Below, in pieces: positions 49,005-60,772 of a DNA stretch of 64,000 bases; positions within the stretch are counted from its first letter, which is position 1, and every line of letters begins with the position of its first letter. This stretch comes from Prunus persica (taxonomy: Eukaryota; Streptophyta; Magnoliopsida; Rosales; Rosaceae), in the NCBI RefSeq assembly GCF_000346465.2, contig NC_034016.1:19579548-19643547 (forward strand). The letters run 5' to 3'. The position numbers were made by a program, and so were the translations under genes. A model generated the notes under the pieces. The model saw only the letters and a program-made list of their open reading frames with translations, had not been told where the DNA came from and searched no databases.

Positions 49005-50420
49005 TGTCAAGTGATGAGAAGTATGGTAAGAATCCACCTCGAGTTAAACCAAATAACAGGATTCATCATGCAAGTTAAAGAAAATCTAGCTGATGTTATT
49101 TAGATTCTATAAGATCCACAAATGGCATGTCGTAGGATCAACAACTTTATTAGACGACATTTGGCTTTAGACGACATGCATTTTTAAGTTGCTAGAACCT
49201 ACGCAGAAGCTGGGATATGCAGAAGGCAGAACCTTACGCCGAGCAAAATTTGCGAATGGGTTTGCTGTGCTGAGTTTATGTTTTCCTACAGGCCCTTTAT
49301 GTCATTTGGATTCTCAAGAACAATTTTAGTGTAGTTTTTGTTTTGGGCCTTTGGCTCCGCAATTGAAGTCATAACCTTTACCCATTGGCTATATGTGCAA
49401 CTTCATTACTACAAACCCAAATAACTTTTTTTCGTTTTTCTTATTACACAATCGAGACACCTTTAACTACTTGAGCTACAATCCTCGTAAAATGATGACT
49501 TTTCGTTGGACCCAAAAAGAAATAAACTCTCATTTTCATTGGGTTTTAGTACTAGATATGCCGACATGTTTTGTTAGAAAAAAAATAATAACTGAACTTG
49601 CTCTTCACCACAGAAGATTTCGATGTGAAAGCTAAGTTCAAACATCATCTCCCGCAAAACATTTATGGAGCAGATGTTAACCTCTGATTTCTTTTACTGC
49701 TGGTAGTCTGCTGTAATATCTATTAACAACCAATGTCAAACTTGTTTAGGTTAATCAATCGGGAACCAACATTCATTTGTGCCACCAGAAGAACCAAAAC
49801 TACACAGGCAACATGACCAAGCATGAAGCTACTTGAAACCGAACCGCTAAGAGCAATGTGCAGAAGCAGAACTGATGTATACCATAATTTTAACCATATA
49901 GGACCACCCATGAGTACCAACCTACAAACCACCTAATTGGTATCGATGCCGCAACACAGGGACAAGTATGATTTAACATTGTCAGACTTGTAAACTGACT
50001 TTGCCCTTGCAACCGGTCATCCTTAGATTGCGCAGGAGATCAATCACTGGAACATTCCTCAATTTGAGTTGCCAACATACGTTCCTTTCTAAGTACATGT
50101 TCATTTAGCAACACGGCCCATTAATAAAAAAATCACTGGTGACAGAAGAACACAGCTAAACTAGTGAACAAATGACGGCACGGTTATGCCTCTACCAATT
50201 GGGCAAAATATAATAAGCAGATGCTTCGAGGTTATTTTTGAGTATTTCAATGTCTTCAATTCAACTGTGTGGGTTGGGTGAGTCACCAATGATGTCCCAT
50301 TGAAAATCTCACTTTTTTGTTTTAGAGTAAGAGGATTAAAGTAGAGTAATTCAAACTTTAGAATAACTGAAGGAATCAGCAATGGCATCTCTCTTGAATA
50401 GATCCACCCATGCAAGAAAG
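49005..50420. repeat. Dispersed segment, copy B
   Basis: Blocks: 49012-49160 (shared with C: AATAACAGGATTCAT and GATTCTATAAGATCCACAAA), 49195-49395, 49560-49677 and 49789-49895 (shared with A and C), and 50328-50412 (shared with A). Same order as in A and C. Non-coding. Confidence 0.75.
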
Positions 50421-50701
50421 CAATTTCCGTAGGACACAATTTCCCCCTAAGAAAGCAATTTCGGTTTTCAAGACAAGTTGTTGAACAATGTTTGTAAGCA
50501 TCAAAATAGCCAAAATTGGCTTGCTTGCACGACACATCAAAGGGCCGGTCCCTTTATACCAATCGTCCTTTACATTGTTTTTCAAGCCCTTCAATTGAAA
50601 ACAGAATATGCTTCTTGTTCCTATCGTCCTTTACATTGTTGTTTCATATAGATTTTGCATATCATTTCTGTATAGAAATTCAATCCTTGAAGACATCAAC
50701 A
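50421..50701. other. 5' flank of the Vps62/DUF946 gene
   Basis: CTTT-rich and AT-rich leader region. An in-frame open stretch begins before the ATG, but similarity starts only at MGNC. A repeated TCGTCCTTTACATTGTT occurs at 50564 and 50625. Confidence 0.45.
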
Positions 50702-52546
50702 ATGGGAAATTGCGCTGCCCTCTCAGCTTCAGCAAGGGGTGTTTTCAAGAATAGCAAGGCTTTACCTATCGAAACCACATTCAAGCTTCCGGCTCCATTA
50801 CCCAGCTGGCCACCTGGTACGTGCTACCGCCTCTAATTTAGACACACACACACACACTATATGTGTTTGATGATGATATATTTTCTCTTTGGATACATAG
50901 TTTATATGTGCTAATTAACTTAATCATACTCTTTTACTTAAACATTAATTTATCCTTAATTATACCATGTTTCAGGTGATGGGTTCGCAAGTGGAAGCAT
51001 CGATCTAGGTGGACTACAAGTATACCAGATATCATCTTTCACCAAAGTCTGGGCTACCCATGAGGGGGGACCAGACAACCTTGGGGCAAGCTTCTTCGAA
51101 CCTTCACCCTTACCCCAAGGTTTCTATATGCTTGGTTGCTATAGCCAACCCAACAACAAACCTCTTTCAGGATGGGCCCTTGCTGCAAAATCAACAGAAC
51201 ATAAAGACGACCACCTTTTACTCAAGAAACCACTTGATTACACTCTCGTGTGGAACAGCGAGTCCTTGAAAAATCTAAAGAAAGATGGCGATGGCTACGT
51301 CTGGTTACCCACTCCCCCACATGGTTATGAAGCCATTGGCCATGTGGTCACCAGCTCTCCGGAGAAGCCATCTCTCGATAAAATCAGGTGCGTTCGATCT
51401 GACCTCACTGACCACTGCGAGGCTGACTCGTGGATTTGGGGACCAGGTACCGCTGGTGATGCCAATGGTTTTAATGTGTTTAGCCTCAGACCAAGCAATA
51501 GGGGGACCCAAGCTATGGGCGTACCCGCTGGCACATTCGTAGCCCTAAATGGTCTTCCTTCGTCTACTATTGCGATCGCTTGTTTGAAGAACACGCTATC
51601 TCTATCTAATTCTCATATTTACATGCCCAACCTGACTCAAATTGAGGCATTACTTGAAGTTTACTCGCCACTCATATACTTGCATCCTGACGAAGTATAC
51701 CTCCCTTCTTCGGTGGGCTGGTTTTTTAGCAATGGGGCCCTTCTATACAAGAAACAAGGTGATGCAGTCGCCATCGAACCAACGGGCTCCAACCTTCCCC
51801 AAGGTGGCTCAAATGATGGCTCCTATTGGCTGGACCTACCCGTGGATAAAAGCGCCAGTGCAAGAGTGAAAAAGGGAGATCTACTCCACTATCAGGTGTA
51901 TTTACACATAAAGCCCATGATGGGCTCAACATTTACGGATATAGCCATATGGGTCTTCTACCCTTTCAATGGGCCGGCGACGGCCAAAGTTGAGTTTTTC
52001 AACATCTCATTAGGGAAGATAGGCGAGCATGTTGGCGATTGGGAGCATTTGACCTTACGAGTTAGCAATTTCACAGGGGAACTGTGGAGGGTTTTCTTCT
52101 CGCAGCACAGCGGGGGCACGTGGGTGGACGCTTCCCAGCTTGAGTTTGAAAATGGAAACAAAGCAGTGGGCTATGCGTCATTGCAGGGGCATGCCTTGTA
52201 TCCGAAGGCAGGGCTTGTTTTGCAAGGGAGTGGCGGAATAGGAATAAGGAATGATACAGCCAAGAGTAAGAAGGTATTGGACACTGGACAAAGCTCTTTA
52301 TTAGTCTCGGCTGAGTATTTGGGGTCGGCTGTGACTGAGCCACCATGGCTCAACTACTCTAGGAAATGGGGTCCAAACATTAGTTATGACATTGCGGACG
52401 AAATCAAAACGGTGGAGAAACTTTTGCCTGGAAAGCTCAAATCTGCTTTTGATAAATTCGTAAAGAGTCTACCAAATGAAGTATTAGGGGAAGAAGGGCC
52501 TACAGGTCCCAAGATGAAGAACAGCTGGACTGGAGATGAAGTTTGA
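50702..52546 (+). CDS. Vps62-related / DUF946 protein, 2 exons
   Basis: Exons 50702-50816 and 50976-52546 (1686 nt, 561 aa). This is a plant protein of the Vps62 (DUF946) family; its biochemical role is unclear. Family text: LPSWPPGDGFASGSIDLGGL, VWATHEGGPDNLGASFFEP, GFYMLGCYSQPNN, PLDYTLVWNSES, GYEAIGHVVT, YSPLIYLHPDEVYLPSSVGW, GEHVGDWEHLTLRVSNF, and FFSQHSGGTWVDASQLEF. The N-terminus MGNCAALSAS fits an N-myristoylation signal with a nearby Cys for palmitoylation, which would place it on a membrane. The start was chosen because the MGNC signature and frame continuity into exon 2 agree. Full length for the family; no breaks. Confidence 0.92.
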
Positions 52547-53019
52547 CTCACACACACACTTTCCTTTAAGTTTATGTAAGGTTATTTGGGCAATATCAAT
52601 TTCATCCTCTTTTGCCAGTTTAGCATGCATTCCACCTCAATGTAAAAAATAACATACAAAAGAAATAAAAGGGTGGGTAAGAGTGCAAACAGTCAAACAA
52701 TATGAGGTAGAATAATTTTTGATATATTTTCATCCTTTAAAAGGAGGTATTTATAATACAAGTGTGTAAACTCTAGTAGGGTTATACAAGAAAATAAATA
52801 AACTCCTAATTACACGAGATTTGTACAAAAGAGAAAGAAATAAAATCATAGTATAATAGGAAATAAATCTCCTAAGAGAATAGGAAATAAATTCTTGGTT
52901 TCAAAAAAATATTAGTCACCCCTATAAAAATTCCTTGTTCCTTCTTTGATGTATCCTCACCACCCTTCTTAATACTTACTTTGTATTTATGGAATCATAG
53001 TTATGTATATGGGCAAATG
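52547..53019. other. 3' flank of the Vps62/DUF946 gene
   Basis: AT-rich probable 3' UTR and spacer. No gene. Confidence 0.5.
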
Positions 53020-53972
53020 TCAAAGTGATGAGAAGGATGGTGAGGATCCACTTTGAGTTAAAGTGGTGAGGGACCTCAAACCAAATAACAGGATTCATGC
53101 AAGTTAAAGAAAATCTAGCTAATGTTATTTAGATTCTATAAGATCCACAAATGGCATGTCATAGGATCAACAACTTTATTAGACGACATGCGTTTTTAAG
53201 TTGTTAGAACCTACGCAGAAGCTGGGATATGCAAAAGGCAGAACCTTACGCAGAGCAAAATTTGCGAATGGTATGTTTTCCTATAAGCTTTTTATGTCAT
53301 TTGGATTCTCAAGGTAAATTTTAGGGTAGTTTTTTTTGGGCCTTTGGCTCGGCAATTGAAGTCATAACCCTTACCCATGGGCTATATGTGCGACTTCATT
53401 GCTACAATACAAACCCAAATAACTTTTTTTCGTAACTTTTCTTCGTTTTTCTAATTATACAATCAACAATGGAAAAGAGAAAGACGAACTTAAAATATTG
53501 GGTATGAAAGTAAATACCTTTAATTACTTGAGTTACAATGAAATGATAACTTTTTGTCGGACCCAAAAAGAAATAAACTCGTCATTGGGTTTCTAGTACT
53601 AGATATGCCGACATGTTTTGTTAGAAAAAAATAATAATTGAACTTGCTCCTCACCACAGAAGATTTCGATGAGAAAGCTAAGTTCAAACATCATCTCCTG
53701 ACAACATTTATGGAGCAGATGGTTCTTTGATAACCTTTGATTTCTTTTACTTTGTAATAGATATTAACAACCAATGTCAAACTTGTTTAGGTTTATCAAT
53801 CGGGAACCAACTATATTGAATATGACCATAATTTATGACCATATATCAACATTCATTTGGGCCACCAGAAGAACCAAAACTACACAGGAAACATGACCAA
53901 GCATGAAGCGACTTGAAACCGAACCGCTAGAAGAGCAATGTGCAGGACTGATGCATACCATAATTTTAACCA
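53020..53972. repeat. Dispersed segment, copy C
   Basis: Blocks: 53030-53190 (shared with B), 53208-53395, 53607-53722 and 53868-53970 (shared with A and B). Copies B and C are closest, lie about 4 kb apart, and flank the Vps62/DUF946 gene. Confidence 0.75.
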
Positions 53973-54230
53973 TAAGGAATTCATAAAATAGGAGAAGATT
54001 GTGAAAAACAACCAGCCCCTATACAGCATCTCACCTAACAATACCTTTGTACACTCAGACTTCACAAGACTATACAAGACCAAAGCTCATTACACCCATA
54101 AGCCTGCAGATAACCATTTTGCTGAAACACAAATTGTGTTAAATAGCTTCTTTTAATTTGAAAGCACAAGCGAGGCTCGCTATACCCATGCAAGCTTCAG
54201 GTCTTTTGGGAAGCACGGATTCCGTCGAGA

Positions 54231-57118
54231 CTACACCTCTGTGAGACCATTCCAAGAGGTTTCGAAATCAAACATAAGCATTCCTGGCTCTATAAAAGTA
54301 GGCTCAGGAGACAAGACATTTAGATGAGATGGCACAGAATCACTTGTTACTGCAGGAACAGACTGGTTTTCCAGTAGCCAGTTTAATTGACTGTCCAAAC
54401 TGACATCAGCAATTTCATTAGACTGCTCCTTCACGAGAGATGGCACATATATAGGCTCGGTGCTTTGAATTTGAGAAGTTTCAACTGGCGGCGGCTGAAA
54501 AGGAGGCTGCTGAATTGGAGGATGTTGAATGCTTTGACTGGAATTGTCCACCCAACTATAGTTACAATCTGAAAAACCCATATCTGCGACACTTGCACAT
54601 AGATTATCTTGCAAACAGATATTTTGGCTTGAATTCTGACTTTGATTCCCGTACTGATATCCACCTTGACTAGCATCCTGACTTTGATTCCCATACTGCG
54701 AGATATAGCTATCATTTTGCCTAAGATTGCCTTGATCAGGAAAATTTGTGTTAAAAACTGAATCAAAAATAGTGGCCCTAGGACTACATGTTTGGGGTTG
54801 GGAAGGCACTGTATTTCCAACGAATGTGGCCATGGGCTGGGAGGAGTTCTGATGCACGGTAGAAGGAACATTCTGCCACCTGAAGTGCTTTCTGTCACTT
54901 GATGCTGCCATGGGAGCGGAATTTCTGCCATATTGAGATGGACTGGTACAACTACTGTTATTTGCTGAACCAAATGTGGTTCGGTTTACTGGCAAGGTGC
55001 CACCAACAGCTCCTACTCTTTTGAACATTGGATGAGAAGAGACAAATTGAGGGCCTAAATTATCAATATTATGACCTCTGTTCCTCCCAACAACATTATT
55101 GCGTGCACCAACCAACTGCTTTGAAACTGAACACGGATGGGCTCGGTTCTTAGACAAAATAAATTCTGATTGGTGGCTTCTACCCGGGTTTCTGACGCTA
55201 GGCATAGTGCGACTGGTTGAGGAGCAAGCACGGATCGTAGTTGGCCTAGAGACCTGATTCTGTAATATAGAGCTAGGTGCCAACCGAATAATATTACGTG
55301 GTGGACCTTGACTAAGTTTAGGCAGAGCCGCAGGCAATTTTGGAGCTGGTGGAGAACTTTTCACTATCTTCGAATCCTTCCTCAATATTTTCCACGTCTC
55401 TTCTTTATCAGTGGCATGACAATGGCCAATGTTGGAGACTCCAGTGCCCCAATGTACACAGGGTGCCAGAGAGTCACAAACATAACAGTGACACTGCACA
55501 TAAGCAAAAATAGAAATCAGAGCGGTAAACCTTCAACCTTAGACAAAGTAGGATATGCTTTGAAATTATACAAGCCATGGCTTGCATGAGTCAACTTACA
55601 AGGTCACAGTGCTTCTCATGCAGGGTAGTTTTGAAAGGAAACTTGGCACAAAGATGCCGTGGATGAGGGTAGTCTCTGCATGCTATCTGCAACCAAATTA
55701 AATAATGTCAAATAAAGATGGAAAATATAAAAAGGGTGCCTACATCTTTCCAAACAATTCAAAATAACATTGGATTCCACACTAACTGGTACTAGGATCC
55801 AACATATGAAAAATAAGTCTTAACTTAAAATATGATAAGGGGACTATCAAAGACTAAGTGGCCAAACAAACATATGCCACCAAAGAAAGCTAATCCAGAA
55901 TAATCATAAATTAAAAAAATTCCCATGAGCAAAGGGAAACTTCTTCAAACCTTCGGAATTTCAACATCAAGGTCATCAAACACAATAAAAAGGGTTGTTC
56001 ATTGTGAAACAACAAGAACAAGATAAAGTTCTACTGTTTCTGAAGAAAATACCATAGAAACGATATTTAGGAATAACAAAACCTCCCTTGATATGAGATC
56101 TCCCATGGACCCCAAATCAGGTTGTGACTGTTATTCATACCTTCTAGATCTAAACCAGTACCATGAGGCAGAACTACGCATCTCCATTGTAACTAACAAC
56201 TTGATTTGTGCACCACTGTGAAACATTGTGTCTATTCTGTCAACAAGATGCCTTGTCACACCACAAAACCCCAGAAAATTACAGAAAACGACATGATCAA
56301 TAACTACCAAAGTTGTGCTTCACTGAAAATTGGACCAAAGTCACCAAATTATGTCTAATTCATGTTGATGCATCCATAATAAATCTTTCCTTACTGAAAA
56401 AGTAAACAAGAAAAGGGGGAAAATGAGGCTTAGATTATTCTCTTTCTGCATATGACAATAACATCTAATTTGGTAAAGAGTTCTGCTTTCTTATCAGTCT
56501 GCATTAACTTCATGGCAACCAATTAAAGCAAAAACGAGGAGGAAACGAAACATAGTTCAGCTCACGCAGAAGAATAATTAAACTACAAGGCTTATTTTAC
56601 AGCCTAATGCAACAGTTACCCTTCAGTTGAATTAATATCTTATAACTCCTCTAATCAAAATTAAAACAAGGTCCAGCATTTATTTCTCTTTCTCTAACTT
56701 CCACTTTTGAGTAACAAACCAACCAATGTAAATCCATCCAAAGAAAAAACAAACATTACACACTAAAAATTATCACTTTAAAAGATAAAGCCGGTTGATT
56801 TTATACCTGCCCCTTCTCCCCTACTACAAGCAACTCGTCGGAGTTGCTACCCGAATCATCCACTACCGAAACCGGCTTATCCGGGTCACCATCCAAGACA
56901 ACGCAATCGTCGTCCACATCTGTCACCGGCGGTTTTGAAGACTTGGTCTTGGGCTTGATGTTGACCTCACTAATCACCACAACATCATCGGAATCGTCAT
57001 CGTTTTCGTTGTCGATGCTGTCCATAAGTTCCGATATCCAATCGTAGATTGCCTCGTCTTCCTTCTCGTTCCGGCCCGATTCTTCGTCGGAGCTTATGTC
57101 GATTGGACCCGAATTCAT
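54231..57118 (-). CDS. RIN13: RIN13-like (RPM1-interacting protein 13-like) protein, 3 exons
   Basis: Exons 56807-57118, 55600-55686, 54231-55493 (1662 nt, 553 aa). Arabidopsis RIN13 binds the RPM1 immune receptor and enhances resistance; similarity here rests on the Cys-rich core and the overall layout. The N-terminus is very acidic and holds three strings like SUMO-interacting motifs (IDISSDEE 6-13, VVVIS 46-50, CVVLDGD 72-78). The core IACRDYPHPRHLCAKFPF with CDLCHCYVCDSLAPC (about 105-145) is conserved and could bind zinc; exon 2/3 splicing splits the CDL|CHC motif. A long Ser/Asn/Gln-rich tail is disordered, with YGNQSQ repeats near residues 400-425. It ends FDFETSWNGLTEV. Probably nuclear. 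Confidence 0.82.
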
Positions 57119-57876
57119 CGCAAACAGAAATTCAAATTCACCGACTAGGGTTTGAAGGAAATCTGAAACGCTTTCTTCAACTGAAAAATTCGACGCATGA
57201 GGTATGAACAGATCATATGGGAAGCTAATGCTTGAGGCAAAGAAAAATGGGCAAGTCTTGGATTTCCTGGAAATTACTACACTGAAAACTTTTGGTTGGT
57301 TGGGAAATTTCCGTCTAAGTAGAAAGATGGGAAAAGGGCATAGGGTTTTGTGCGGGCGATATATAAATATTAGGGTTTTGAATTGGGTCGTCGAATTTTT
57401 CTGGCCGAAAAAAAAGGAATTGGATCGTCGATTTTGGCGGAGAGCTAGAGAGAGAGAAAAGAGAAAAACTGAGAGTGGGAAGTAGACTTCAAAGTCGTTT
57501 AACCTAGCCCGATGAGGGGGTTAGGGATATCGGTGGAATATATTGCGCTTCGGTTACACTTGGACATGTGGCCCAATTACGACTTCAAATGGAGTGTCGT
57601 TGATCAGGTTGGGCCATGCTTGCCTTTGTGGGGCATTTGAAGGAAGATAAAAATATGGGCTGCAAATAGTGAAGTCCTAATGGCATAATTGGGCTAGAAC
57701 ATGCCTATTGAACAAAAATGAAAAGTCCATTTAACTTTTTTTTAATTAATAAGGACAGCGGAAACGAACTTGATAAAAATCCGACTAAACTAAGAGTTTG
57801 TTGGTGAAAACCTGCTCTTTTTAAAAAATCAATATAATCAGATAGAGGTTATTTTTGAATGACAACGGTGGTTAGT
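57119..57876. other. 5' flank of the RIN13-like gene
   Basis: The first 360 bases are purine-rich leader and promoter for the minus-strand gene. The rest is AT-rich spacer without a gene; a short open stretch at 57204-57485 has no similarity I know. Confidence 0.5.
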
Positions 57877-58009
57877 GGTTCAAAAGATTTGTGGTCACTC
57901 ACCATTGGATGTAAATTCAACGGTTCATTCACTCTTACACTCCTTTTAAGAAATTTTTTTGAACAGTTAGATTAACATCCAATAGTAGGTGACCACAATC
58001 TCTTGGACC
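57877..58009. mobile_element. Fold-back MITE-like hairpin, 133 bp
   Basis: The left arm (GGTTCAAAAGATTTGTGGTC, then ACCATTGGATGTAAATT) pairs with the right arm (read on the other strand: GGTCCAAGAGATTGTGGTCA, then CTATTGGATGTTAATC). About 50 bp per arm at roughly 80% identity, with a ~30-bp loop. No target duplication could be fixed. Confidence 0.65.
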
Positions 58010-58436
58010 CCTGTGGTCCAAGAGATCGAGGTTGTAGATTTTAAATGATATGATAGTAATTCTTTATATTTTTATACAAGTGATATTCAAAAATGGAAAA
58101 AATTCAAACATAGGATCTCGTATATAGGCTTATCAAGTTGTCTACCAAAAACATCATTTGTGTAACCTCCAAAAAACTCAATGGGAATTAATTGAAAGCT
58201 ATGTGCCTACTATGTGAGTATTGATAATCTTTGATTTATTTGTGTTTAATCATCTCCTGGCTGTTGAGAGAATTGGAATCTTGCCAACCATAATGTCAAT
58301 TAAATTGCACGAAATTCTTGAGACTGAATTTTTACACCCCTCAACTTGCATTGCGTAATCAGATTTCTTAGACTTGTGAGTAATAAGGTCATTCAATGCG
58401 GCATCCACTTTCTCAAGTTCATTCGTATCTGCAGTT
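58010..58436. other. Spacer before the lectin-kinase pseudogenes
   Basis: AT-rich, no gene. The last part may be decayed leader of the lectin-kinase fragment. Confidence 0.4.
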
Positions 58437-59027
58437 TCCTCACCCTCACAGGATACTCTTTTGGGGCTGCACTAGCTTGGAAACTACAAACTGATGGAGC
58501 ACTCTCGCTTTATACAACAAATTACCCATTGGATACTCGTCAATACACACTGAGTTGACTGAGGGCAGTGGTTTTCAGGTCATCTTTAACCAGTCTGGCT
58601 CTATTTACCTTACAGCCACAAACGGAAGCATACTTTATATTCATTCGGTACATTGTCTGTGTCAGAATCATTCATCACCTACCATTTCCTACTAACTGAT
58701 TTTTTAATATCATACACATGCATATGCTGCTAGTGTTCGAAAAATCGGCCTAGGCGGATGTTTATAGCTTTGGCATTGTGTTATTAGAGATAATTTGCTG
58801 CAGAAAGCATTATGAAGCAAATATAGAGGATGAAGATCAAATGAGACTAGCTGATTGGGCATATGGTTGCTATAAGCAAAATAAACTGCAGATGTTATTG
58901 GAGAATGATAATGATGAGGCAAATCCAAGAAGATCCATCACTTAGACCGACCATGAAGAATGTCACACAGACGCTTGAAGGAACTGCTGAAGTCTTAGTC
59001 CCGCCAAATCCATCCTCATTATAGGTT
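58437..59027 (+). pseudogene. Lectin receptor kinase fragment 1 (lectin part joined to kinase end)
   Basis: It reads LQTDGALSLYTTNYPLD, then GSGFQVIFNQSGSIYLTAT (G-type lectin LECRK ectodomain). A short transposon-like scar follows (TCGGCCTAGGCGG, 58743-58755). Then comes the kinase end VYSFGIVLLEIICCRKHYEA, MRLADWAYGCYKQNKL, and in another frame IQEDPSLRPTMKNVTQTLEG and VLVPPNPSS. Most of the kinase domain is missing, and frameshifts are present. Confidence 0.85.
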
Positions 59028-59064
59028 TATCTAAGTCCTCACAATTATACGTGATTAATGTTCG

Positions 59065-59557
59065 AAAAACCGCTAAGCGGTAGGTATGGGAGGCGCCTAG
59101 GCCTTTTTTTAATTATATAATAATTATTTTGTATTATAAATTATAAATTTATACCAAAATAAATATAAATAAATGTGTATATATATATATATGTGTGTAT
59201 ATGAGAATCATTTGCTTTAATATAAAGCAGAGGGTTGAAATAAAAACACAATTAAGTTATGTTTTAGTATATGGGCTCAAGACAATAAGAGAACCTTGTT
59301 AAAATACCAGCCCATAAGTGAACACAGCGTTTCACTAACACTAGCTTCACCTTTTTTTTGGACGAGCCCTATCCTCACTTGTCTCTGATCTCTCCACCTC
59401 CATCACCTCCCATATCTTTCTACCTTCATCGTATCTCCTCTTTCTCTAACGAGTGGATAAGAAGCCGTCGTTGCCACTGGTTGGCTTGAGAAGAGTAGAG
59501 AAGCAGCCCCCGCCCAGGCCCGCCTAGACCCGCCCAAGTCGCCTAGGCTGATTTTTC
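59065..59557. mobile_element. Non-autonomous DNA element with CCTAGGCG-type ends
   Basis: The left end is GAAAAACCGCTAAGCGG followed by GGCGCCTAGGCC. The right end is GCCCGCCTAGACC then GTCGCCTAGGCTGATTTTTC. The outer 15-16 bases are imperfect inverted repeats (AAAAACCGCTAAGCGG against AAAAATCAGCCTAGGCG). Interior AT-rich with a TA run at 59176-59192 and no ORF. Related scars sit at 58735-58755 and 61574-61640. Confidence 0.5.
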
Positions 59558-59655
59558 CATGCTGCCATGCAAAATATAATGAAAATGGTCAAGTTTATAA
59601 ACTGTTTGCCATAAAGTACTCCTCTAAACACTGGAGACATATGCTCCTTGCTCCC

Positions 59656-60165
59656 ATGGCATTTGAACTAGCATATCCCTTATGCTTTCTACTTCTCCTT
59701 CTTCAACTCGCATATCTTCGGGTTCGTCCCTCATTGCACAGGATGATACATCTTTCTAGGCCTCACCATCTGGAGTATTTGCTTTCGGTTTCTGCTCAAT
59801 GATGCAGCAGGCAAACGGATATGGAGTGTTGATTCTGCTGGCACTGTAGTTTCCTATGCAGCCATGCTTGACACAGGAAATTTTGTGCTGGCTAACCGAA
59901 ATTCAATCACTTCTTGGGAGATTATTTGCTGCCGAAAGAATTATGAGGCAGAGATAGAGGATGAGATCAAATGACACTAGCTGATTGGGCATATGATTGC
60001 TATAAGCAAAAGAAACTGCCCATGCTATTGGAGAATGATGATGAGGCAATGGATGACTTGAAGAAGATGGAAATGTATTTGATGATTGCATTTTGGTGCA
60101 TTCAAGAGGACCATGAAAGTCTTCAAAGGCTTATGCCTGGCCTTACGGGACATGACTATGCTTAA
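59656..60165 (+). pseudogene. Lectin receptor kinase fragment 2 (N-terminus fused to kinase end)
   Basis: It begins MAFELAYPLCFLLLLLQLAY (a signal peptide) and shows GVFAFGF-like text, then VSYAAMLDTGNFVLANRNS of the lectin domain. It joins directly to the kinase subdomain XI text IICCRKNYEAEIEDEIK, then LADWAYDCYKQKKLPMLLEN and IAFWCIQED. The lectin end, membrane segment and most of the kinase were lost by deletion. Several frameshifts. Confidence 0.85.
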
Positions 60166-60772
60166 GACTTCTGCAATATAAAAGACTGGAAAAGACTTCA
60201 TAGGAAACTCATCTAACTTACAAGAATATATCTCTAGGCTCATCCTCACTGCTGTGAATGCTAACTCTTTCTTACTCTCACTATCATGGGAGTTTTGTTT
60301 CCACTTATCCTTAAATCATTTGATATTTTAAAGAACTAATTGCGACAAAGCTCATTGCACATGAAAGAGGCTAACAAGGGCAGAGACAGAAAGCTTTGAA
60401 AACAATGAAAAATAATCGCGGAATGATCCAAAAAGACAAATCTCCATATCTGTCCATACACCGTGTATTTGAAGGAAATCATCATTTAGTTAAACAGATT
60501 TTTAGTACGCCGAACAAAGATTCAATTTGCACATACAAACAGCAAAAGAAATCATATCATACAACATTTGAATTTTTTTTGTGTATCAAGGGAGGACTGC
60601 ATTTGTTTGTCATTTTAGCAAACTTATGTGGGCAGCAAACCAGAGCATAACACATTTCTATTGCATGGATTGTCGATGATCTTAAGGTACTGTAGCAAAT
60701 GATGGCATTATATAAAGATATAGCAAATGATGCTCATCAGCAGTTTCACCATTAACTCCTTAATTATGTACC
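60166..60772. other. Spacer between lectin-kinase pseudogenes
   Basis: AT-rich, no gene; it may include the old promoter of fragment 3. Confidence 0.4.

Noticed and set aside
54431..54973. A 180-codon minus-strand frame
   Set aside because: Alternative frame inside the RIN13-like third exon.
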